DNA from: SLJK01 sp964567295
GTDB taxonomy: Bacteria; Bacillota; Dethiobacteria; DTU022; UBA8154
Assembly (NCBI GenBank): GCA_964567295.1
Contig: CAZMLU010000046.1
Span: 1-12,639 of the forward strand
Reading direction: 5' to 3'
DNA length: 12,639 bases
Translations under genes and position numbers: made by a program
The notes under the pieces: generated by a model
Databases searched by the model: none
Told to the model about the DNA's origin: nothing
What the model saw: the letters and a program-made list of their open reading frames with translations, nothing else
Shown here: piece by piece, positions 7,862 to 12,639 of the stretch
Layout: each line of letters starts with the position of its first letter
How positions within the stretch are numbered: position 1 is the stretch's first letter

Positions 7862-7916
7862 AAGTTGTTTTGTAAAGGTAAAAAAATCTCAAAAAACAAT
7901 TAAGGAGGAGTAGTTT

Positions 7917-8576
7917 ATGATTCTGAAGAAAATTTCTCAAGCTGTAATAGACGGAGATGTAGAAGGTGTAAGAGAGTTGGCCCAGGAGGGCTTGGAAGAC
8001 GGAATAACACCTCAGCAACTTCTGGATGAAGGGGTTCTGGCCGGCATGGAAGTTGTGGGAGAGAGATTTAAAAATTATGATATGTATATCCCAGAGGTAT
8101 TGAAATCTGCCAAGGTCATGCACGAAGTTATGGATATATTAAGACCCAAATTGGTTTCATCTAATGATACTGCCAATTACGCGAAAGGCACTGTAGTATT
8201 GGGGACAGTAGAAGGTGATATGCATGATATTGGTAAAAACCTGGTAAGTTTAATGTTGGAAGGTGCAGGCTTTAAAGTGGTAGATATAGGTATAGACCAG
8301 CCGCCAAAAAGCTTTGTAGAGGCAGTAAAAAAGGAAAAACCACAAGTGGTTGGTATGTCAGCTTTGCTTACTACTACTTCGCCTAAAATTGCTGAGACCA
8401 TTGAAGCTTTGAAGGAAGCCGGGCTAAGGGATACCGTTAAAATCATGGCCGGGGGTGCGGTGATTGATAAGGCTTTTTGCGACGAAAACGGTGTAGATGC
8501 TTATGGCCCCAGTGCAACAGCTGCTATGGAAATAACAAAGAACTTTATAAATGAGGTAGATCAAAATGCAAGTTAA
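7917..8576 (+). CDS. Corrinoid (B12-binding) methyl carrier protein, MttC/MtbC type
   Basis: This 219-aa protein has the usual length for corrinoid carriers of methylamine- and betaine-type methyltransferases. Residues 1-85 form the helical cap domain (PEVLKSAKVM at 59-68). The Rossmann-like cobalamin domain follows with DMHDIG (101-106), in which H103 is expected to be the lower cobalt ligand. The family's S.L.TTT block is present as SALLTTT (148-154) and the GG motif at 179-180. It accepts a methyl group from an MttB-type protein on Co(I) and passes it on. GGAGG lies 8 bases before ATG 7917. The gene lies between two MttB paralogs and overlaps the start of the second by 11 bases, so translational coupling and a shared role with both are likely. 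No reductive activase to restore Co(I) is encoded in the window. Confidence 0.95.
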   Translation: MILKKISQAVIDGDVEGVRELAQEGLEDGITPQQLLDEGVLAGMEVVGERFKNYDMYIPEVLKSAKVMHEVMDILRPKLVSSNDTANYAKGTVVLGTVEGDMHDIGKNLVSLMLEGAGFKVVDIGIDQPPKSFVEAVKKEKPQVVGMSALLTTTSPKIAETIEALKEAGLRDTVKIMAGGAVIDKAFCDENGVDAYGPSATAAMEITKNFINEVDQNAS

Positions 8577-10038
8577 TCAGGTACACAACAGCACCCCACA
8601 GTTTTCGGTACTTTCACAAGATGAACGGGAGATGATTTTCAAGGGTGCCCTGGAGGTCATGGAAAGAGTTGGAGGAAGGTTTTTCAATGAAGAAGCACTT
8701 GAGCTGTTTAGAAATAGCGATGCCCAGGTAACTGATGACAACCTGGTAAAAATTCCTTCTTGGATGACCATCCAGGCATTAAACGATGCTCCCAATAAAG
8801 TTACCTTATGCTCCAGGGACGGCGAGCGCAATGTCCACCTTGGAAAAAATCAAGTGTATTTTGGAACGGGATCGGATTGCCCTTTTATTTATGACCGCAA
8901 AAGTGGAGAACGTAGGCGCTATACCCGTGAAGATATTTATGATGCAGCGCGTGTAGTAGACTCTCTTCCTAATCTTGATTTTTTCATGTCTTTGGGACTT
9001 GCTTCTGATGTTCCTCATAATGAAGTATATGACCGTCATCAGTTTTTCTCTATGGTTAGAGGCACCAAAAAGCCTCTTGTGGTAACTGCGGTGGATAGAG
9101 AGGGGCTCAATGATCTCTATCAGATGGAGCTTCTCATTACAGGTACTGAGGACGAATTTCGGTTAAACCCTAGATTTGCTGTATATATAGAGCCAAGTTC
9201 ACCTTTGGCGCACAGCAACGAATGCCTGGAAAAGCTCCTGTTCTGTGCAGAAAAGTCTATCCCTGCTATTTATACCCCGTGCCCCAGTGCCGGGGCTACT
9301 GCGCCAGCGAGTATAGCCGGGATGCTCATCCAAACCTTAGCAGAGAGTTTGCAGGGGCTGGTCTTAAGCCATCTTAAAAAGCCGGGAATGCCTTTTATTA
9401 TGGGTGGCGTAGTAACTATCATGGATATGAAAACTTCTAACTACTGTTACGGAGCCCCTGAAATGAGTTTATCTTCAGCTGCTTTAACCGATGTCTCCAA
9501 GTACCTCGATCTGCCCATGTTTTCTACAGCAGGGTGCAGTGATTCAAGAGTTCTCGATGAACAGGCTGCCATAGAAGCACAAATATCTATTGAGACTGCC
9601 TTTTTATCAGGGGCCAGCTTGGTTCATGACATTGGCTATTTGGACAGTGGTCTGAACGGTTCGTTAGAGATGCTGGTACTTTGTAATGAGATTATTGGTA
9701 TGGTAAAGCATCTGGGCAAAGGAATTACCGTAGATGAGAATCACCTGGCTGCCAATTTAATTGATCAAGTAGGGCCGGGAGGTAATTTTTTGACTAGCGC
9801 CCATACTTTTGAGCACTATAAAAACGAGTTTTATTTTCCAAAGTTGCTAGATCGGCATAATGTTGAAACCTGGAAAGCTCAGGGCAAGAACACTATAAAC
9901 GATCATATAAAGAAAAACTTGGACAATATCTTGGATACTTATGAACCGGAACCCTTGCCGGAAGATGTGGAAAAGAATATGAAAAAAATAATAGAAAAAG
10001 CAGATAAAAAGATGGAACAAAGCAAAAATAACAAGTAA
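8566..10038 (+). CDS. MttB-superfamily corrinoid methyltransferase, non-pyrrolysine (paralog 2)
   Basis: This 490-aa paralog of the upstream MttB-like protein is collinear with it and clearly related throughout. Shared blocks include AIYTPC (234-239), PFIMGGVVTIMDM (276-288), FSTAGCSDSRVLDEQAAIE (319-337) and VHDIGYLDSGLNGSLE (353-368). There is again no in-frame amber codon. Differences cluster in the likely substrate-lining segments: CCMGGGTEPA in paralog 1 is CPSAGATAPA here, and GGCTDAKITEPQ is AGCSDSRVLDEQ. The two may therefore use different substrates, or successive methylation states of one compound, while sharing one corrinoid protein. ATG 8566 lies inside the end of the carrier gene, with GAGG 9 bases upstream at 8553-8556. 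The C-terminal tail is Lys-rich. It is the last gene of the probable operon and is followed by a GC-rich hairpin. Confidence 0.9.
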   Translation: MQVNQVHNSTPQFSVLSQDEREMIFKGALEVMERVGGRFFNEEALELFRNSDAQVTDDNLVKIPSWMTIQALNDAPNKVTLCSRDGERNVHLGKNQVYFGTGSDCPFIYDRKSGERRRYTREDIYDAARVVDSLPNLDFFMSLGLASDVPHNEVYDRHQFFSMVRGTKKPLVVTAVDREGLNDLYQMELLITGTEDEFRLNPRFAVYIEPSSPLAHSNECLEKLLFCAEKSIPAIYTPCPSAGATAPASIAGMLIQTLAESLQGLVLSHLKKPGMPFIMGGVVTIMDMKTSNYCYGAPEMSLSSAALTDVSKYLDLPMFSTAGCSDSRVLDEQAAIEAQISIETAFLSGASLVHDIGYLDSGLNGSLEMLVLCNEIIGMVKHLGKGITVDENHLAANLIDQVGPGGNFLTSAHTFEHYKNEFYFPKLLDRHNVETWKAQGKNTINDHIKKNLDNILDTYEPEPLPEDVEKNMKKIIEKADKKMEQSKNNK

Positions 10039-10073
10039 TTTATTTAATTATGAATCAGAATTAGTATAATAAG

Positions 10074-10113
10074 TGCGGTGCCGGTAAATTAATTCTATAT
10101 TTCCGGCACCGCA
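10074..10113 (+). terminator. GC-rich hairpin after the methyl-transfer operon
   Basis: A perfect 11-bp inverted repeat (10074-10084 and 10103-10113, core GCGGTGCCGG) encloses an 18-base loop. It is the only strongly GC-rich stem in the area and lies 35 bases after the last operon gene, as expected of a terminator. The following bases are AT-rich but lack a clean T-run, so termination may be leaky, with read-through into the next gene. A TATAAT at 10065-10070 just upstream raises the alternative that the hairpin sits in a leader, although no good -35 accompanies it. Confidence 0.55.
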
Positions 10114-10148
10114 TAAATATTTATTGAGCTTTAAAAGGAGATGAGCAA

Positions 10149-10640
10149 ATGTCTAACAATAAAAAGCAAGAGAAGATATTTAGCTTTTTAGAAAAGCTTG
10201 ATATTCCCTATGAAGTACATCAACATCCCCCGGTCCACACTGTAGAAGAGGCGGAAACCTATTGGAAAGAGATAGAGGGGGCACATACTAAAAATTTGTT
10301 TCTGCGGGATAATAAGGGTAAGCGTCATTTTCTGGTAGTGATGGAGAAAAACCAGGCGGCAGATTTAGGGGCAATATCCGGGAAGCTTGGAGCAGGAAAA
10401 CTTAGCTTTGCTTCTGATAATAGACTTGCAAAATACCTTAATCTGGAAAAGGGCGCGGTATCACCATTTGGTTTAATAAATGATGAAGAAAACCAGGTAG
10501 AAGTAGTTCTTGACAAAAAACTAAAAAACAAAAAACAAATTAATTTTCATCCCAATGTTAACACCGCCACTTTAACCATAACTTATCAGGATTTTGAACG
10601 TTTCTTAGAAACTTGCGGAAACAAGGTGCTATATATCTAA
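10149..10640 (+). CDS. ProX/YbaK-family prolyl-tRNA editing hydrolase (Ala-tRNA(Pro) deacylase type)
   Basis: This 163-aa free-standing editing domain (YbaK / prolyl-tRNA synthetase-associated fold) belongs to a family that hydrolyses alanine wrongly attached to tRNA(Pro). Visible family features are the Lys of HTKNLFLRD (K48), LVVM (62-65), GKLSFAS (83-89), GAVSPFGLIND (102-112) and HPNVNT (134-139). The length matches ProX/PrdX proteins. AAGGAG lies about 10 bases before ATG 10149. Relatives named PrdX occur beside proline reductase genes in Clostridia, but no proline reductase gene is visible here, so a housekeeping role in translation quality control is the safer call. The gene is convergent with typA. 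It probably has its own promoter or is reached by read-through of the upstream hairpin. Confidence 0.9.
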   Translation: MSNNKKQEKIFSFLEKLDIPYEVHQHPPVHTVEEAETYWKEIEGAHTKNLFLRDNKGKRHFLVVMEKNQAADLGAISGKLGAGKLSFASDNRLAKYLNLEKGAVSPFGLINDEENQVEVVLDKKLKNKKQINFHPNVNTATLTITYQDFERFLETCGNKVLYI

Positions 10641-10655
10641 CGATGAAAAATAAAT

Positions 10656-10708
10656 TATGCATTATATAGTACCTATTATAAAATTAAATAGGTACTATAT
10701 AATGCATA
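10656..10708. terminator. Perfect 22-bp inverted repeat between convergent genes
   Basis: The left arm (10656-10677) and right arm (10687-10708) are perfect reverse complements, separated by a 9-base loop. On the minus strand the stem is followed by ATTTATTTTTC, a U-rich tract fitting an intrinsic terminator for typA. On the plus strand no T-run follows, so termination of the editing hydrolase gene is less certain. The stem is AT-rich (several TATA-like steps) and unusually long. Confidence 0.7.
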
Positions 10709-10712
10709 CCAC

Positions 10713-12548
10713 TTAACTACAATTAGCTTTGTTAGGCTTGTCAGAATGTTTGTTGGCCCTTGCCCGTTCCTGTTTACCCAGAATTTTTTTACGCAACCTG
10801 ATGTTTTTAGGGGTTATTTCCACGTATTCATCTTCATTAATAAATTCGATCGCCTCTTCCAAGGTAAGAAGAAAAGGCTCTTTCAGCCGAAGTGTATCGT
10901 CCGAACCGCTGGCCCGCACGTTTGTTAACTGCTTGCGTTTGCATATATTTATCTCCAGGTCTATGTCCCGGTTATGTTGCCCCACGATCATTCCTTCATA
11001 AACCCTTGTTCCCGGTTTAATAAAAAGTGTTCCTCTATCTTCAAACTGAAGCATGCCATATGTGACCGACTCACCCGCTTCAAAAGCAATCAGTGCTCCC
11101 TGGTGTCTACTTTTAAAGTCTCCTTTATAGGGTTCGTAACCACTAAAGGTGTGGTTCATTACTCCACGACCCTTGGTATCGGTAAGAAATTCAGAGCGAA
11201 AGCCGATTAATCCCCTGGCAGGGACCTTATAATCCATGCGAACCTGGTTAAGTTCGCTTTCGCCTATGTTAATTAATTCTCCCTTTCGCTTGCCAAGGTT
11301 TTCCATAATTGCGGCCCGAGCATCTTCAGGGATATCCAGAGTGAGCAGCTCCATGGGCTCCATGAGCTGGCCTTCTATTTTTTTATAAATAACCTCTGGC
11401 TTTGAAACCTGCATTTCGTATCCTTCTCTGCGCATAGTCTCGATGAGGATGGAGAGATGAAGCTCTCCTCGCCCTGAGACGATCCAGGCATCGGCAGTTT
11501 CAGTGTCTTCAACACGCAGGCTTACGTTGGATTCTAATTCTCTATACAGGCGTCCCCGAAGTTTACGGGAGGTAACATAATCACCTTCCTGACCAGCAAA
11601 GGGGCTATTATTAACCACAAAAGTAATGGAAAGAGTAGGTTCGTCAATAGTAATTACTGGGAGCTGTTCAGTTGAGTTAATATCAGTCAGGGTTTCCCCT
11701 ATATTAACTTTTTCAAGCCCTGCGATAGCAATAATATCGCCGGCTAATGCTTCAGGGACCTCTACTTTTTTTAGCCCCTGGTAGCTGAAAAGTTTGGCTA
11801 TTTTACCTCGCCTAACCTGACCATTGTATCCAATAACGGCAACAGATTGACCAGAGATAGCAGAGCCCCGATTCACGCGGCCGATAGCATATTTACCCAG
11901 GTAATTATCATGTTCCAGGTTGGTCACTAGCATCTGGAAAAGTCCTTTTATCGTGACATCTGGAGGTGGAACATACCTGATAATAGTCTCAAAGAGAGGT
12001 TCCAGGGTTGTTGATTCATATTCTATTTCTTTTCGAGCCAGACCGTCTCGTGCAGAAGTGTAGATAATAGGAAAATCCAGCTGCTCATCGTTAGCTCCTA
12101 GTTCCAGAAATAAATCAAAAACCTCATCGATTACTTCGTGAGGTCGAGCGTCAGATCGATCGATCTTATTTACTACAACAACCGGTCTCAGATTTTTTTC
12201 CAATGCTTTACGCAGCACGAATTTTGTTTGGGGCATAGGTCCTTCGAAGGAATCCACCACCAATAAGACTCCGTTAACCATGCTCAAGGCTCGTTCAACC
12301 TCTCCTCCAAAATCAGCATGGCCTGGGGTATCAACAATATTAATTTTAATTCCCTTATAAAAAACAGAGGTGTTTTTGGCCAGGATGGTTATGCCGCGTT
12401 CTCTTTCCAGATTCATGGAATCCATGACCCGTTCATTAACTACTTCATTCAAGCGAAAGGTGCCGCTCTGTTTTAGCATCACATCCACCAGGGTGGTTTT
12501 ACCATGATCTACATGGGCAATTATGGCAATATTTCTTATTTCCTGCAT
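10713..12548 (-). CDS. typA: Ribosome-associated translational GTPase TypA/BipA
   Basis: This 611-aa protein is full length for the family. The G domain shows G1 AHVDHGKT (11-18), the switch I motif RGITI (51-55), G3 DTPGHADF (73-80) and G4 NKID (127-130), followed by a beta-barrel domain, two EF-G-like alpha/beta domains and the TypA-specific C-terminal domain (RGLIGFRSEFLTDTKGRG is the typical signature). TypA binds the 70S ribosome and helps large-subunit assembly and stress adaptation. The last 20 or so residues are basic. ATG 12548 is preceded on its strand by AAGGAGAGG. The gene is monocistronic within the window, with a visible promoter upstream and a hairpin terminator downstream. Confidence 0.97.
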   Translation of the reverse strand: MQEIRNIAIIAHVDHGKTTLVDVMLKQSGTFRLNEVVNERVMDSMNLERERGITILAKNTSVFYKGIKINIVDTPGHADFGGEVERALSMVNGVLLVVDSFEGPMPQTKFVLRKALEKNLRPVVVVNKIDRSDARPHEVIDEVFDLFLELGANDEQLDFPIIYTSARDGLARKEIEYESTTLEPLFETIIRYVPPPDVTIKGLFQMLVTNLEHDNYLGKYAIGRVNRGSAISGQSVAVIGYNGQVRRGKIAKLFSYQGLKKVEVPEALAGDIIAIAGLEKVNIGETLTDINSTEQLPVITIDEPTLSITFVVNNSPFAGQEGDYVTSRKLRGRLYRELESNVSLRVEDTETADAWIVSGRGELHLSILIETMRREGYEMQVSKPEVIYKKIEGQLMEPMELLTLDIPEDARAAIMENLGKRKGELINIGESELNQVRMDYKVPARGLIGFRSEFLTDTKGRGVMNHTFSGYEPYKGDFKSRHQGALIAFEAGESVTYGMLQFEDRGTLFIKPGTRVYEGMIVGQHNRDIDLEINICKRKQLTNVRASGSDDTLRLKEPFLLTLEEAIEFINEDEYVEITPKNIRLRKKILGKQERARANKHSDKPNKANCS

Positions 12549-12585
12549 TTTAATATCCTCTCCTTAAAAATACCGTAACTTATTA

Positions 12586-12614
12586 AGTATAACAGTTAGA
12601 ATCATAGGTGGCAA
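12586..12614 (-). promoter_or_regulatory. Sigma-A promoter of typA
   Basis: On the minus strand TTGCCA (12609-12614) is followed by a 17-base spacer and TATACT (12586-12591), each 5 of 6 matches to consensus. The start should fall near 12579, giving a leader of about 30 bases before ATG 12548. Confidence 0.65.
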
Positions 12615-12639
12615 GAAAATTGTTTCGATTTTTGATTAT

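Noticed and set aside
7865..7899. TTGTTTT/AAAACAA dyad between the first MttB-like gene and the carrier gene
   Set aside because: The stem is 7 bp, nearly all A-T, with a 21-base loop. It is too weak to call a terminator or a processing site.
7671..8123. Reverse-strand open frame of 150 codons across the junction of the first MttB-like gene and the carrier gene
   Set aside because: It is antisense to two well-supported genes. Its composition (rich in Phe, Leu and Ser) is that of a mirror frame, and it has no recognisable domain.
6395..10038. Pyrrolysine (in-frame TAG) in the MttB-like genes
   Set aside because: Both frames read through at full length without any amber codon. TAG also serves as the normal stop of cysE and serA, so no reassignment is indicated.

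Overview
The window looks like chromosomal DNA from an anaerobic, low-GC Gram-positive bacterium of the class Clostridia. The evidence is strong AGGAGG-type ribosome binding sites, several TTG starts, short intergenic gaps, consensus sigma-A promoters and the gene content: a tryptophanase/tyrosine phenol-lyase family enzyme, non-pyrrolysine MttB-superfamily methyltransferases and a corrinoid carrier. The genus cannot be named from sequence alone. I see no mobile element, CRISPR array, rRNA or tRNA.

Left part (1-3552): a small coiled-coil protein of unknown function (124-348) precedes a tryptophanase-like PLP lyase (408-1793). Converging on it from the minus strand is a serine O-acetyltransferase (1824-2771) with a near-perfect sigma-A promoter. 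An HD-domain hydrolase (2971-3552) diverges from that gene.

Centre (3688-10113): this is the most interesting part, a probable five-gene operon on the plus strand. A candidate promoter at 3688-3716 leads into a SAM-dependent methyltransferase resembling sarcosine/dimethylglycine N-methyltransferases of glycine betaine synthesis (3831-4664). It is followed by 3-phosphoglycerate dehydrogenase SerA (4711-6309), an MttB-superfamily corrinoid methyltransferase (6395-7861), a B12-binding corrinoid protein (7917-8576) and a second MttB-superfamily paralog (8566-10038). A perfect GC-rich hairpin closes the cluster. SerA supplies serine, hence glycine and one-carbon units. The first methyltransferase could add methyl groups to a glycine-derived amine. 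The MttB/corrinoid module is of the type that removes methyl groups from quaternary or tertiary amines. Having both directions in one transcription unit is unexpected. The corrinoid reductive activase (RamA type) and the methyl-corrinoid:tetrahydrofolate methyltransferase are absent from the window and must lie elsewhere if the module is catabolic.

Right part (10149-12548): a ProX/YbaK-family prolyl-tRNA editing hydrolase on the plus strand converges with the ribosome-associated GTPase TypA/BipA on the minus strand. Between them lies a perfect 22-bp inverted repeat. The typA promoter is visible at the far right edge.
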